Translations under genes and position numbers: made by a program
Part shown: one piece after another, positions 47,740 to 57,818 of the stretch
Layout of the letters: every line of letters starts with the position of its first letter
How positions within the stretch are numbered: the stretch's first letter is position 1
Notes under the pieces: model-generated
What the model saw: the letters and a program-made list of their open reading frames with translations, nothing else
The model's database searches: none
What the model was told of the DNA's origin: nothing
Origin: Solitalea agri
GTDB taxonomy: Bacteria > Bacteroidota > Bacteroidia > Sphingobacteriales > Sphingobacteriaceae
Direction of reading: 5' to 3'
DNA length: 64,000 bases
Assembly (NCBI RefSeq): GCF_023914155.1
Contig: NZ_JAMWYS010000032.1
Span: forward strand, 56,704 to 120,703

Positions 47740-48666
47740 ATGAAGAAACACTTTAGTTTGTGCGCATTGTTGATTGCGTTTTCAGGGACTTTATTTGCGG
47801 CCGGAGAGAAGCCCGGCAAAGTGGATGATCCAAACAGTTCGGCTTTAATGAAGCCTTCGGAGTATAAAACTTCACAAAGTTATCTGACATCAGCTCTGAC
47901 CTTTTCGGGCGAAGCGGTGCCATTTGATAATGATGATGTTTATCAAAAATTCCTCACGAATTTAAATAAACGTATCTCATCAAGTTTTATTGAAAACCTT
48001 CAAACCATATCTTTGTCTTGGTTTCCAGTTATTGAGCCAATTTTGGCCAAATATGGAATTCCCGAAGATTTTAAATTTATTCCGGCAATTGAATCAGGCT
48101 TCGTAAAAAACGCCCGTTCAGTTTCGGGAGCGGTGGGTTACTGGCAGTTTATGCCTGCAACCGCCAGAGCTTATGGTTTAAGAGTGAGCAAAAAAGTAGA
48201 CGATCGGAAAAACCTGGAAAAATCTACTATTGCTGCTTGCCGTTATTTGAATGACTTATATGAGCGTTTAGGTTCATGGACCTTGGTGGCTGCTGCCTAT
48301 AATGTAGGACATAACGCCTTGGAATCAGCAATGGACCGTCAGAACGAAGATGGTTATTTTGATCTGAAGTTGAACAAGGAAACCGGTAACTATGTTTACA
48401 AGGTTTTAGTATTCAAGCATATTTTAGAAAATGCGGCCGACTTTGATCCGTATTTCAATTCATCTGTTGTTCGTTATGCTAACCTACAGGATATTAGTAG
48501 CATAGGATTGTTAACTTTGGGAGCGCTAAGTGGAATGGGAGCCCAAAGTAATTCGGCTTCGGGTTCGAAAGTTCCTAAGCCAGCGGTCAATCCAATTACT
48601 CCTAAGCAATTAGGGTCAAAAAAGAAATTGATAGCCAAAGCCGGCAAGGTATTTAACTGGCTTTAG
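47740..48666 (+). CDS. Lytic transglycosylase (SLT domain), tandem copy 1
   Basis: This 308-residue periplasmic enzyme cleaves the MurNAc-GlcNAc bond of peptidoglycan with 1,6-anhydro product formation. The signal peptide is LCALLIAFSGTLFAA. The catalytic domain shows EPILAKYGIPEDFKFIPAIE (catalytic Glu), SVSGAVGYWQFMPATARAYG and WTLVAAAYNVGHNALESAM. There is no LysM domain, unlike the 17114-18592 enzyme. The C-terminus is a short Ser/Lys-rich tail. A paralogue follows after 100 bp. The two share the order EPILAK-GIP-DFK-IP-IESG, so a local duplication is clear. Confidence 0.9.
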   Translation: MKKHFSLCALLIAFSGTLFAAGEKPGKVDDPNSSALMKPSEYKTSQSYLTSALTFSGEAVPFDNDDVYQKFLTNLNKRISSSFIENLQTISLSWFPVIEPILAKYGIPEDFKFIPAIESGFVKNARSVSGAVGYWQFMPATARAYGLRVSKKVDDRKNLEKSTIAACRYLNDLYERLGSWTLVAAAYNVGHNALESAMDRQNEDGYFDLKLNKETGNYVYKVLVFKHILENAADFDPYFNSSVVRYANLQDISSIGLLTLGALSGMGAQSNSASGSKVPKPAVNPITPKQLGSKKKLIAKAGKVFNWL

Positions 48667-48766
48667 AAAATATTAACTGGTATGAATGTTGAGCGCCTAC
48701 CAGTAAGTAAAATATAAATTTCAATATCGATCAATGATTTATTGATCGTATTAAATTTTAAAAACT

Positions 48767-49630
48767 ATGATTAGAAAGCACCTAATTACGTGTGCTTCTG
48801 GTGTTATAGTGTTCGCTCTAATCAATTTATTGTTCTTTAATTCTAATTCTGGGTTTTCCATTAACAAGGAGCCCTTGAGCACAACACCAGCAAGTGCAAA
48901 GACAACGGCAGTTAAAACAAAAATAGACTTCGCCGGTGAAGAAATTCCGCTTCACGATGTCTTGGTAAAAAAGCGGTTCATCGCTACACTTCGGCAAACT
49001 AAACTTTCACTTCGTGAGGTTGGTGACGCCAAAGCAAGAGCGAAACGATGGTTTAAGATCATTGAGCCAATTCTCGCCAAAAACGGGATTCCTCAAGATT
49101 TTAAATACATCCCGGTGATCGAGTCAGGCTATGAATTTGGCACTGACGTCTCTTCTAAAGGGGCCGCCGGCTTTTGGCAGTTCATGCCGGCCACAGCAAG
49201 AAGCTATGGTTTGGCGGTAGGAAACGGCGTTGATGAACGTTACGATCCTATCAAATCAACAAATGCTGCTTGTCGTTATTTAAAAGATCTCTACAGAGAG
49301 TTTGGATCTTGGACGATGGTAGCTGCAGCGTATAACATTGGGTCTACAAAGCTCCAACGACATACGAAGCAACAAAAAGAGGATGACTACTTTAAGTTAA
49401 ATCTGAATCGGGAAACCTCTGTTTATGTTTACAAATTAATCGCTGTTAAGACAGCCATAAACAGAACTCCAGTGAATGCATTTAGTCAGGAAACTCCAAA
49501 GGTTGTAACAGCAGGTTATTCAATTAATTTAAGTAACCTTTACACCTACAGCCCTGAGTTTGTAACTAACATTCTGAAACGATTTGGTTATTCATCCCTG
49601 AAAAGTGTGGAACGGAAAGCTGTAAAATAA
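48767..49630 (+). CDS. Lytic transglycosylase (SLT domain), tandem copy 2
   Basis: This 287-residue paralogue of the preceding enzyme has a signal-anchor N-terminus (CASGVIVFALINLLFFNSNS), perhaps uncleaved. The catalytic block EPILAKNGIPQDFKYIPVIE continues with SKGAAGFWQFMPATARSYG and WTMVAAAYNIGSTKLQRH. It has the same domain order as its neighbour with about half the residues shared by eye, and a diverged C-terminus. It ends at a strong terminator (49651-49684), so the pair probably forms one transcriptional unit. Confidence 0.9.
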   Translation: MIRKHLITCASGVIVFALINLLFFNSNSGFSINKEPLSTTPASAKTTAVKTKIDFAGEEIPLHDVLVKKRFIATLRQTKLSLREVGDAKARAKRWFKIIEPILAKNGIPQDFKYIPVIESGYEFGTDVSSKGAAGFWQFMPATARSYGLAVGNGVDERYDPIKSTNAACRYLKDLYREFGSWTMVAAAYNIGSTKLQRHTKQQKEDDYFKLNLNRETSVYVYKLIAVKTAINRTPVNAFSQETPKVVTAGYSINLSNLYTYSPEFVTNILKRFGYSSLKSVERKAVK

Positions 49631-49650
49631 TTACAGCGTTGAAAATTATT

Positions 49651-49684
49651 AAGCCGGCAGTAAACCAACTGCCGGCTTTTTTTA
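49651..49684 (+). terminator. Rho-independent terminator after the tandem transglycosylases
   Basis: The perfect 10-bp GC-rich stem AAGCCGGCAG (49651-49660) pairs with CTGCCGGCTT (49669-49678), with an 8-nt loop and a long T run. Confidence 0.9.
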
Positions 49685-49721
49685 TGCATTTAGAATTGCG
49701 CTTTATTAGTTACTTTAGAAC

Positions 49722-50795
49722 ATGCAACTGATCAAAAAACTCGGCTACTTTTGCGCTTTCTCTCTGCCTTTATTGTTGCTTGCCGGATATTATTTAGGTA
49801 CAGGATGGCTGTTTATGCTGCCGATATTTGTGTTTTTCATTGTACCGCTAATTGATATCCTGCTTGGCACAGATACCTCCAATATTGCAGAGCCGCCTTC
49901 GGTAGCCGCTGAATTCTATTATTTGTTTCTACTCTACTTTTGGGCGCTGATTCAATCCGTATTACTTATTTGGGCTTGTTATGAAGTAACTTTCGCAAAT
50001 TGGAATTTGTTCCAGTGGGTCGGGATGGTCTTAGGTATGGGAATTATAACCGGAGGTATAGGAATTACGGTAGCCCATGAACTCGGACATAAGAAATCTG
50101 CTGCTGAACGCTTCTTATCGAAAGTACTGCTCTCGGAAGTTTGTTATACCCAGTTTTATATTGAACATAACCGTGGACATCATGTGCATGTGGGTACTCC
50201 TTCTGATCCGGCTACCAGCCGTAAGAATGAAAGTTTTTATAGGTTTTGGAAGCGTTCGGTGTTTGAGGGTTTTTCTCACGCCTGGAAAATTGAGAACGAG
50301 CGCTTAGCAAAAAAAGGACAAGCAACCTTCAGTTTTTCTAATGAAATGCTTGGTTTAACACTGGCACCATTGGTTTTAGCTGCTGTATTTACGCTTGTAT
50401 TTAGCCTGATGAGAGCTGACTTTGTTTGGGAGGTGCCGGTTTTCTTTTTTGCTCAAAGTATTTTTGCCTTTAGCTTATTGGAAGGAGTAAATTATATAGA
50501 GCATTATGGATTGATGCGCAAGGAACTTGCTCCTAATAAATATGAAAAGGTGAACACCTTGCATAGCTGGAATTCCAGTCAATTGTTAAGTAACTTCTTT
50601 TTATTTCAATTGCAGCGACATTCTGATCACCATATTTTTCCTGCAAGAAGATATCAGGTTTTAGATCATCATGACGAAAGTCCACAGTTGCCAACCGGTT
50701 ATCCGGGGATGTTATTGTTAGCCATGATCCCGCCAATTTGGTTCAGGGTGATGAATAAAAAGCTGGAAGAATGGGAAGGGAAAGTTAAAAGTTAG
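49722..50795 (+). CDS. Alkane 1-monooxygenase-like membrane di-iron hydroxylase (AlkB family)
   Basis: This 357-residue integral membrane non-haem di-iron enzyme belongs to the fatty-acid desaturase/AlkB superfamily. The histidine clusters are visible in order: HELGHKKSA, EHNRGHHVHVG and QRHSDHHIFPARRYQ, plus NYIEHYGL between the last two. About six membrane segments occur (e.g. FCAFSLPLLLLAGYYLG). AlkB hydroxylates terminal carbons of alkanes with rubredoxin as electron donor; no rubredoxin gene is adjacent, so alkane use is not proven and a lipid substrate is possible. It is monocistronic. Confidence 0.88.
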   Translation: MQLIKKLGYFCAFSLPLLLLAGYYLGTGWLFMLPIFVFFIVPLIDILLGTDTSNIAEPPSVAAEFYYLFLLYFWALIQSVLLIWACYEVTFANWNLFQWVGMVLGMGIITGGIGITVAHELGHKKSAAERFLSKVLLSEVCYTQFYIEHNRGHHVHVGTPSDPATSRKNESFYRFWKRSVFEGFSHAWKIENERLAKKGQATFSFSNEMLGLTLAPLVLAAVFTLVFSLMRADFVWEVPVFFFAQSIFAFSLLEGVNYIEHYGLMRKELAPNKYEKVNTLHSWNSSQLLSNFFLFQLQRHSDHHIFPARRYQVLDHHDESPQLPTGYPGMLLLAMIPPIWFRVMNKKLEEWEGKVKS

Positions 50796-50962
50796 AAGTA
50801 CGAAGTACAAAGTAAGAAGTGAAGAGTAAAAAGTAAGAAGTACGAAGTGGAAAAGGTGAAGTACAAATTGAAAAGTACAAAGTACAAAGGGGCCCTCCGT
50901 ATCTTAAATTTTCAATCCGAAATCCTACCTTGTACTTTGTACTTCTGACTTTGTACTTCTAA
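50795..50962. repeat. Spacer of GTACAAAGTAC-type short repeats with inverted counterpart
   Basis: The 3' spacer between the AlkB-like gene and the convergent receptor gene consists of loosely repeated 8-12 bp words (AGTACGAAGTACAAAGTA and variants). After a 40-bp gap their reverse complement follows (CTTGTACTTTGTACTTCTG, 50930-50960). The whole can fold into a long imperfect hairpin and may act as a bidirectional terminator. The same words recur on the other side of the receptor gene. Confidence 0.8.
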
Positions 50963-53593
50963 TTAACGTCTTTGCATTGGTCCGCCTGCCAGGTTAAATC
51001 CTCCGAAATTATAATTGATTCCGAAACGGATTACACGGGAGATAGTTTGGTTTTTACTGGTTTGAACAAAGCTCGCGGAGGTGATACGTGCTGCATTACG
51101 GGTATTGAACAAGTCATCACCGCTGATGGTAAAGTTTAACTTACGGTTTAAGAAGCTCTTTCTAAGATCCATTCCAGCTGTAAAATAACCTTCGGTATAT
51201 CCCTGAATAAAGGCTTGCGGGCCGAAATAGCGAATGTTTCCCCCAAAGTTCCAGTTTTGTGGCAGGTTTAAGCGGGCATCCACATTGGCGTTAAATGTCA
51301 GACGGTCTCTGTTAAGCTGACTTTGTAAGCGATTTACAAAGTTGTTTTTATTTAAGTTGGCTCCTGCATTTACATTCAGTTTTCCTGCAAATAGCATAAT
51401 GCTTCCGTTTAACTCAACTCCGTACGCACGATTTTCGCCTATATTTTCATAGAAAGTAAAAGAGGTGTCGCGTTCTCTTACAATGGTGTAGCTGGTAATC
51501 ATATTGTCAGTTTGGCGATAATAAATAGAGGAACCAATGCTTCCCAACGCAGTAAATCGGTTATAGCCTAATTCAAATGAATTTCCACGTGAAGGTTCAA
51601 GGTTTAAGTTGCCGGACTTAATATTCAACTGATCAGCGGTATTAATGTATGGATTGAGCTGGTCCATTGTAGGACGGTTAACACGATTGCTATACGAAAA
51701 GCGCAGGCTTTGCACATCGTCCATCTTAAATAAGGTGCTGAAACTTGGGTGCAGTGTTAAAAAAGGTTTGTTGAATCCAATATCACGAGAAATAAGATCT
51801 GCATTTAAATGATAGTTTTCTAAACGTAAACCTCCAACAAAGGTGAATTTACCGGTGGTATGGGTAAACTGTGTGTAAACCGAGTTGATCATATCTGTTT
51901 TATTGAAATCATTTGCCAGCAGATTGTTTTCCACAAAACCCTCCTCGGCTAAGGTATCGATATTATAACGGTTCTGATCCAGACCAATGTCAGTACTCAA
52001 ACCTGCTTCAAAGCGACTTTTATTCTTATTAAATGGCCAGTTTAGGTCGGCTTTAAAGTTGATGGTTGAACTGTAATTTTTAGTATAAGCTCTTTGTAAG
52101 GTAGTGTCTACTTGAGGGAACGTGAAGAACTGATTGTAGGCACTGTTGTTCTGCATGTTATTTCTAGAGAAATTCAACTCAGTTCTAAGTTCTTTCTGAT
52201 TCTGAAAGTCGAAACCTCTCATTCTTCCGCCGCCACCAGATCCACCGGGGCCACCCGGCATAGTAATGCCAGCTCTTTGAGCCATTGCCTTCAGACCTTC
52301 AGGGTTTTGAATCGTGTTGCGTATTGAATCAGCAAACTTTGGATTTTTGGCCGCCTTGAGCGCAATGGAATCACCAATCTTCATCATTCTATCGAAGTTT
52401 TGTTGCTGGCCTTGTGGCATGAAAACATGTCTGTAGCCCACACCAATCTTAGCTGTAAAATTATTGCTGTTCGAATTGTTATCCCTGATGAAGTTTTTAT
52501 ATGGCTGCTGGCTTTCATTCATCAACGTGTTTAGTGATGAATTGATGTTATCGTTGTTACTGCTGGTAACGGCCAGGTTAAAGCTCATGCTGTTGGCCGT
52601 GTTAAACCTTAGCGTATTGTTTGAAAAGAAATTATGGTTTTGTGAGTTAACATTCCCTGAACTACTCTGATTCAGGTAGCTAACACCTCCCTGCTCAAAA
52701 TTTTGGCGGTAAAGCTCACTAGCTGTAGAATTGCTGTAGGGACTGTAATTATAATTGTTAAAGCTGGAGAACTTGCGGTTGAAGTAATTATACCCAAGAC
52801 GACCGCTATAGCGGTTACGTGTATTGGCATTGGCTCCAACAGTAAAGCTGCTTCCTCTTAATCCTGAACGGTTTTTGGTAACGATGTTAATGATCCCTCC
52901 TGAGCCTTCAGCACTGTATTTTGCTGATGGATTAGTTAACACCTCGATCTTTTGAAGGGCGCTGGCCGGGATCATATCTAAAACTTTAGATAGTTCGGTA
53001 GGTTCTCCATCCACTAACACCTTAATATCGCTACTTCCACGAACACTAACTTTTCCCTCGGCATCAACCTGAACGGAAGGAATGCGTTGCAGCGCTTCAA
53101 CTGCCGTTGCACCAGAGTTTTGTAGACTTTCCTCAACGTTGTAGGTTACTCCCTCTGTTCCCACTTGAAAAGGACTGCGGGGAGCAGTTACAGTCACTTC
53201 ATTAAGTTTGTTTGATGTTTGTTTCAGTTTTAAATCATCGTAATTAACTACAGGCTTCTCTGCTGAAAGAACAATATTACTTATTGTGAGTGTTTCATAA
53301 CCCACAAAGCTGACGGTGATCTTATAGCTTCCGAAAGGAACTTTCTGAAATAAAAACTCACCACTTTCATTTGAATAAGTACCTTTTGAACCTGCGGTTT
53401 CGGTAGCTTTTAATAATGAAACGGTTACAAAATCTAATGGCTGTAGTGTTTTAACATCAATCACTTTTCCGGTAATTTTTCCGGAAGTGGGCGCTTTGTT
53501 GCTGCTTTGTGCAAAGGAAAAGGTTGCTGTACTTATAATAATTGCTAAAAGGATTCCCAGGGTCCTTTTCAAAAATGTCAGGTTAAAATTCAC
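50963..53593 (-). CDS. TonB-dependent outer-membrane receptor with N-terminal carboxypeptidase-regulatory-like domain
   Basis: This 876-residue outer-membrane protein has a signal peptide (TLGILLAIIISTATFSFAQ). A CarboxypepD_reg-like domain follows (GKITGKVIDVKTLQPLDFVT to about residue 115), then a TonB plug (VEALQRIPSVQVDAEGKVSV, ASALQKIEVLTNPSAKYSAE, GSGGIINIVTK) and a beta barrel of the OMP_b-brl_3 type. An internal low-complexity insert, GGPGGSGGGGRMRG, lies near residue 450. It is not a SusC-type receptor and has no SusD partner here, so the ligand is unknown. Receptors of this class often handle peptides or metal chelates. Confidence 0.88.
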   Translation of the reverse strand: MNFNLTFLKRTLGILLAIIISTATFSFAQSSNKAPTSGKITGKVIDVKTLQPLDFVTVSLLKATETAGSKGTYSNESGEFLFQKVPFGSYKITVSFVGYETLTISNIVLSAEKPVVNYDDLKLKQTSNKLNEVTVTAPRSPFQVGTEGVTYNVEESLQNSGATAVEALQRIPSVQVDAEGKVSVRGSSDIKVLVDGEPTELSKVLDMIPASALQKIEVLTNPSAKYSAEGSGGIINIVTKNRSGLRGSSFTVGANANTRNRYSGRLGYNYFNRKFSSFNNYNYSPYSNSTASELYRQNFEQGGVSYLNQSSSGNVNSQNHNFFSNNTLRFNTANSMSFNLAVTSSNNDNINSSLNTLMNESQQPYKNFIRDNNSNSNNFTAKIGVGYRHVFMPQGQQQNFDRMMKIGDSIALKAAKNPKFADSIRNTIQNPEGLKAMAQRAGITMPGGPGGSGGGGRMRGFDFQNQKELRTELNFSRNNMQNNSAYNQFFTFPQVDTTLQRAYTKNYSSTINFKADLNWPFNKNKSRFEAGLSTDIGLDQNRYNIDTLAEEGFVENNLLANDFNKTDMINSVYTQFTHTTGKFTFVGGLRLENYHLNADLISRDIGFNKPFLTLHPSFSTLFKMDDVQSLRFSYSNRVNRPTMDQLNPYINTADQLNIKSGNLNLEPSRGNSFELGYNRFTALGSIGSSIYYRQTDNMITSYTIVRERDTSFTFYENIGENRAYGVELNGSIMLFAGKLNVNAGANLNKNNFVNRLQSQLNRDRLTFNANVDARLNLPQNWNFGGNIRYFGPQAFIQGYTEGYFTAGMDLRKSFLNRKLNFTISGDDLFNTRNAARITSASFVQTSKNQTISRVIRFGINYNFGGFNLAGGPMQRR

Positions 53594-53679
53594 GATATGT
53601 CGTCTAGATTAGTTTCAAAGATAGATTAATATGAAACGCAGGGGTTTAATGTTGGTCTGCAACAATACGGTTACGGTCG

Positions 53680-54062
53680 ACAAAAGAAGTACAAGGGTAG
53701 AAGTACAAAGTACAAAGTACGATTTGGGATCTTAGATTTCAGAAAAGTACAAGGTTAGAAGTACAAAGTACAAGGGATTTAGATTTCGGATTTTAGATTT
53801 CAGAAAAGTACAAGGTTAGAAGTACAAAGTACAAGGGATTTAGATTTCGGATTTTAGATTTCAGAAAAGTACAAGGTTAGAAGTACAAAGTACAAAGGGG
53901 AGGTAATAAAGTACAAAGTACGAAGGGGAACGTACGAAGTTAAAAGGATGCCCATTTTTAGAAGAGCGAGGGGCCAAACTTCGATCCGAAGTCTTCTTAG
54001 ATTGTACTTCTAACCTTGTACTTTGTACTTTTTCCTTCGTACTTTATTATCCTTCGTACTTC
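53680..54062. repeat. Repeat-rich spacer with 61-bp tandem units and GTACAAAGTAC words
   Basis: This non-coding spacer of about 530 bp (with flanks) lies between the receptor gene and uvrA. From 53743 a 61-bp unit repeats at 53743, 53804 and 53865 (the last partial), containing AAAAGTACAAGGTTAGAAGT and GATTTAGATTTCGGATTTTA. Further GTACAAAGTAC words continue to about 53940. From 54001 to 54062 the words appear in the opposite orientation (CTAACCTTGTACTTTGTAC), so the block can form a long imperfect hairpin. It is related to the 50795-50962 spacer. Confidence 0.85.
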
Positions 54063-54088
54063 CATACCGGCTACAGTTTAACTTTGCT

Positions 54089-54096
54089 TATCTTTG
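54089..54096 (+). promoter_or_regulatory. Candidate -7 box for uvrA
   Basis: TATCTTTG matches TAnnTTTG. A second match, TAACTTTG, lies 10 bp upstream at 54079-54086. The uvrA ATG is 28 nt downstream of the first. Confidence 0.45.
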
Positions 54097-54123
54097 CTGC
54101 CTTGATCTTGTACCTTGGTCTTT

Positions 54124-56967
54124 ATGAGTGAGAAATTTACCGATTTGGGTGAGCAGTCTGAAGTTGAAGTGTTTGGCGCCCGTGTTCACAATCTTAAAAA
54201 CATAGATGTTTCCTTTCCCCGCAACAAACTGGTAGTAATAACTGGTTTAAGTGGTAGCGGAAAATCGTCGTTGGCATTTGATACGATCTATGCTGAAGGA
54301 CAGCGACGTTACATGGAAACATTCAGTGCTTACTCACGGCAGTTTATGGGAGGTATGGAACGGCCCGATGTGGATAAGGTTTCGGGCTTAAGTCCGGTGA
54401 TCGCTATTGAACAAAAAACCACTTCAAAGAATCCCCGCTCAACCGTTGGTACCATTACCGAGATCTATGACTTTTTGCGATTGCTTTATGCACGTATTGC
54501 GGATGCTTACTCCTACAATACCGGTGAGCTGATGCAGAAAATGTCGGAAGAGCAGATCATCAACAGCATTATGGAGCAATTTGATGGAAAGCCCATCAAT
54601 ATTTTGGCGCCTATTGTAAAAGGACGTAAAGGGCATTACCGCGAACTGTTTGAACAAATTCGTAAACAAGGATATACCAAGGTTAGGGTTGATGGAGAGA
54701 TACAAGATGTAGCTCCCAAAATGCAACTCGACCGTTACAAGATCCACGATATTGAGGTAGTGATTGACCGCGTGGAGGTTCGTGCCGATAACCGCAAACG
54801 CATAGTTGATTCGGTGGCATCAGCCATGAAACAAGCCAAAGGCATTATTAAAATTGCCGATAAGGAAGGAAATGTTTCCCACTTCTCTAAGTTTTTGATG
54901 TGCCCAACGACAGGTATTTCTTATGACGAACCTCAACCCAATACATTTTCATTCAATTCACCCTATGGCGCTTGTCCAAAGTGTAGCGGTTTGGGTTATA
55001 TTTTAGAGATCGATGAGCATTCGGTGATTCCGAATCCGAAGCTGAGCATTATGGAAGGCGGTTTGGCTCCTTTGGGCGAATACCGAGAAACATGGATGTT
55101 TCAGATACTGAAAGCCCTGTCGAAGAAATATGATTTCTCACTTTCGGCACCGATTGAAAAATTGAAGCCCGAGATAAAAGATATTATCCTTAACGGAGCG
55201 CCTGATATTATCACGGTTCCGGTGAAATATGGCTCTTACAATACCCAAAACTACCAGGTAACGTTCGACGGTTTAGTTAAAACGCTGGAAGAACAACAGG
55301 AAAACCGCAAAGAAGATGAAGACGGTGCCGATTTGGAAGGCTTCCGGACATTAAAGGTTTGTCCTGAGTGCCATGGTGCCCGCTTGAAAAGAGAGGCATT
55401 GCATTTTAAAATTGCCGACAAGAATATTTTTGAGCTGAGTATCATGGACATTAACACGCTAAAAGCGTGGTTCGAGGATATTGAAAAGCAATTGAGCGAG
55501 CGTAAAAATGTAATCGCCAAAGAAATACTGAAGGAAATTCGTGCCCGTATCGGCTTTTTGCTCGATGTAGGTTTATCATACCTCACTTTAGACAGAACTT
55601 CCCGCACCCTTTCGGGCGGTGAGGCACAACGTATCCGTTTGGCTACGCAAATTGGTTCACAACTGGTAAACGTGCTGTACATTTTAGATGAACCAAGTAT
55701 TGGTTTGCACCAGCGCGACAATAACCGTTTGATAGAAGCCTTGAAGAGATTGAGAGATGTGGGTAATACCGTTTTGGTGGTGGAGCATGATAAAGACATG
55801 ATCGTGGAATCGGATTATGTGATTGATATGGGGCCGGCTGCCGGGGTTCATGGTGGACAGGTGGTGGCACAAGGTGCTCCTGATCAATTGCTGAGTTTCC
55901 ATACGATAACTACTGATTATATCAATGGAATTAAAGGTATTGAAGTTCCGCAGAAAAGAAGGGAAGGAAACGGGCATGAACTGAAGTTGATGGGAGCCCA
56001 TGGGAATAACCTGAAAAATGTTTCGGTGTCGTTTCCTTTGGGTAAGTTCATCTGCGTTACCGGGGTTTCGGGCAGTGGGAAATCAACCTTAATTACCGAA
56101 ACTTTATACCCTATTCTGAACCAATACTTCTTCAACGCTAAGAAGAAACCTTTAGATTATAAAAAGATCGAAGGACTGGAGCATGTCGATAAGGTGATTG
56201 AGATCGATCAAACGCCGATTGGCCGTACACCACGTTCCAATCCTTCCACTTATACCGGTGTATTTTCGGATATCCGTAACCTGTTTACACAGCTGCCTGA
56301 ATCAAAGATACGGGGCTATAAACCCGGACGTTTTTCGTTTAACGTAAAAGGCGGTCGTTGTGAAACTTGCCAGGGTGCCGGGATGAAGGTGATTGAAATG
56401 AACTTTTTACCCGACGTGATGGTGAACTGTGAGGAGTGCAACGGCAGGCGCTATAACCGCGAAACATTGGAAGTGCGTTACAAGGGAAAATCGATCAGTG
56501 ATGTGTTGGATATGAGTGTGGAAGATGCTGTGCCGTTCTTCGAAAATATTCCGGCTATCTACCGTAAAATAAAAACCCTGCTGGATGTTGGCTTGGGTTA
56601 TATCACACTAGGACAATCGTCGGTAACACTTTCGGGAGGTGAGGCGCAACGTGTGAAACTGGCTACTGAACTTTCTAAAAAAGATACGGGTAAAACCTTT
56701 TACATATTGGATGAGCCAACCACCGGTTTGCATTTCGAAGACATCCGCATTTTATTGGGCGTGCTGAACCGACTGGTTGAAAAGGGGAATACTGTATTGG
56801 TAATTGAGCATAATTTGGATGTAGTTAAAGTAGCTGATCATGTGATTGATCTTGGTCCGGAAGGAGGAAAGGGAGGCGGAGTAATTGTTTTTGAAGGCAC
56901 CCCTGAAGGACTTACCAAATGTAAGAAAAGCTTTACCGGTGAGTTTTTGAAGAAGGAAATGAAGTAA
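54124..56967 (+). CDS. uvrA: Excinuclease ABC subunit A
   Basis: UvrA is the damage-sensing ABC ATPase of nucleotide excision repair. It has 947 residues from ATG 54124; a TTG at 54115 would add three residues. Two ABC units are visible. Walker A motifs are [20 protein letters not shown] and [20 protein letters not shown]. Signature and Walker B blocks are [20 protein letters not shown] with [16 protein letters not shown], and [20 protein letters not shown] with [16 protein letters not shown]. Zinc-finger cysteines are in [22 protein letters not shown] and [10 protein letters not shown]...[11 protein letters not shown]. The gene is complete and of normal length. It is the last clearly core gene before the accessory region. 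Confidence 0.97.
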   Translation: MSEKFTDLGEQSEVEVFGARVHNLKNIDVSFPRNKLVVITGLSGSGKSSLAFDTIYAEGQRRYMETFSAYSRQFMGGMERPDVDKVSGLSPVIAIEQKTTSKNPRSTVGTITEIYDFLRLLYARIADAYSYNTGELMQKMSEEQIINSIMEQFDGKPINILAPIVKGRKGHYRELFEQIRKQGYTKVRVDGEIQDVAPKMQLDRYKIHDIEVVIDRVEVRADNRKRIVDSVASAMKQAKGIIKIADKEGNVSHFSKFLMCPTTGISYDEPQPNTFSFNSPYGACPKCSGLGYILEIDEHSVIPNPKLSIMEGGLAPLGEYRETWMFQILKALSKKYDFSLSAPIEKLKPEIKDIILNGAPDIITVPVKYGSYNTQNYQVTFDGLVKTLEEQQENRKEDEDGADLEGFRTLKVCPECHGARLKREALHFKIADKNIFELSIMDINTLKAWFEDIEKQLSERKNVIAKEILKEIRARIGFLLDVGLSYLTLDRTSRTLSGGEAQRIRLATQIGSQLVNVLYILDEPSIGLHQRDNNRLIEALKRLRDVGNTVLVVEHDKDMIVESDYVIDMGPAAGVHGGQVVAQGAPDQLLSFHTITTDYINGIKGIEVPQKRREGNGHELKLMGAHGNNLKNVSVSFPLGKFICVTGVSGSGKSTLITETLYPILNQYFFNAKKKPLDYKKIEGLEHVDKVIEIDQTPIGRTPRSNPSTYTGVFSDIRNLFTQLPESKIRGYKPGRFSFNVKGGRCETCQGAGMKVIEMNFLPDVMVNCEECNGRRYNRETLEVRYKGKSISDVLDMSVEDAVPFFENIPAIYRKIKTLLDVGLGYITLGQSSVTLSGGEAQRVKLATELSKKDTGKTFYILDEPTTGLHFEDIRILLGVLNRLVEKGNTVLVIEHNLDVVKVADHVIDLGPEGGKGGGVIVFEGTPEGLTKCKKSFTGEFLKKEMK

Positions 56968-57002
56968 TGGAATACGGTTGTATTGTTAAACTGAAATAAC
57001 GA

Positions 57003-57029
57003 AAAGGGAGCTTTAGGGCTCCTTTTTTT
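57003..57029 (+). terminator. Rho-independent terminator after uvrA
   Basis: The stem AAAGGGAGC (57003-57011) pairs with GCTCCTTTT (57018-57026), with one G-T pair, a 6-nt loop and a T run, 36 nt after the uvrA stop. Confidence 0.75.
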
Positions 57030-57238
57030 ATGGCTATTGGAAACGGTTGTTGGATTGACTATTTGCAGTTTCATGGATAAGTTATCAGCGATCGTTTATT
57101 TGCCGATCCTTGTAATACTGAATTACGCGCTCCGTTGTTTATCATGCAAAGTTCTGGTTTACTCTTACAGTTTAGATAACAAGGGTGGATTATTATAGAG
57201 AGATCGCACGTATTCGATACGCATTTGATACGGCTTTA

Positions 57239-57381
57239 ACTCGACGTATACTCGACGTATACTCGACGCATACTCGGCGTATACTCGACGCATACTCGAC
57301 GCATACTCGGCGTATACTCGACGCATACTCGGCGTATACTCGACGCATACTCGACGCATACTCGACGTTGATACGGCGTTG
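57239..57381. repeat. 11-bp tandem repeat array
   Basis: Twelve to thirteen head-to-tail copies of an 11-bp unit (ACTCGACGCAT / ACTCGGCGTAT / ACTCGACGTAT) with degenerate edges on both sides. Variation is almost only A/G at position 6 and C/T at position 9, in a partly alternating order. Because 11 is not a multiple of 3, reading frames through it give an 11-residue periodic peptide on both strands; these are artefacts. It is GC-richer than its surroundings. Confidence 0.95.
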
Positions 57382-57488
57382 ACCCGTCCTGAATAACTTA
57401 CAGGTTAGTGAATAAATCCTGTTGGAGATCGGGTTAACAATTACAACTACTGAACAGAAAAGTCTATGGTTTTATTTATTTCTGGAAG

Positions 57489-57728
57489 TAATGCTGTGTA
57501 AAATACTTTGGGTAAGGGAGGTTCGTTCCAATCTAAGACTTTTCGATCGATTACTTTTCACGAGTAGTTGTTCTCACAAAGTTCTTCTGCTATTGTTGCC
57601 CTCCATCCCGGTTGAACCGGGAGCGGACCGAATATTTCCGATCCCGGTTCAACCGGGATCCAATTCGCCTTCAAACCTTACCGCACAAAGCCGAAACTGG
57701 CCAAGGTTCCTTACGGAAATATTGAATG
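57489..57728 (+). repeat. Structured 240-bp repeat, copy 1
   Basis: The first part (57489-57628) is about 95% identical to copy 2. It contains the near-palindrome TCCCGGTTGAACCGGGA (57606-57622). The second part folds: stem P1 AATATTTCCG (57631-57640) pairs exactly with CGGAAATATT (57714-57723). Inside lie a 10-bp hairpin GATCCCGGTT-C-AACCGGGATC (57640-57660) and a weaker AACCTT/AAGGTT stem (57674-57679 with 57703-57708). The constant flanks are ACCG before P1 and TGAATGA after it. It resembles a structured RNA or REP-type element; the family is not recognised. Confidence 0.8.
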
Positions 57729-57818
57729 ATTTTGCAGTATCAAACTTGTAGCAAATTAGGTTGGGTTTTATTAATAAGGAAAATCATCAGACTTTAGGTT
57801 TAATTACAATTCGAAATG

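Noticed and set aside
57074..57199. Open frame of 41 codons beginning MDKLSAIVYLPIL
   Set aside because: There is no SD, no promoter box and no context beyond the uvrA terminator. It is too short to separate from chance.
57185..57382. Open frames on both strands through the 11-bp tandem array
   Set aside because: An 11-bp repeat without a stop in its frames gives periodic peptides by chance; composition is RRILDAYS-type repeats with no gene context.
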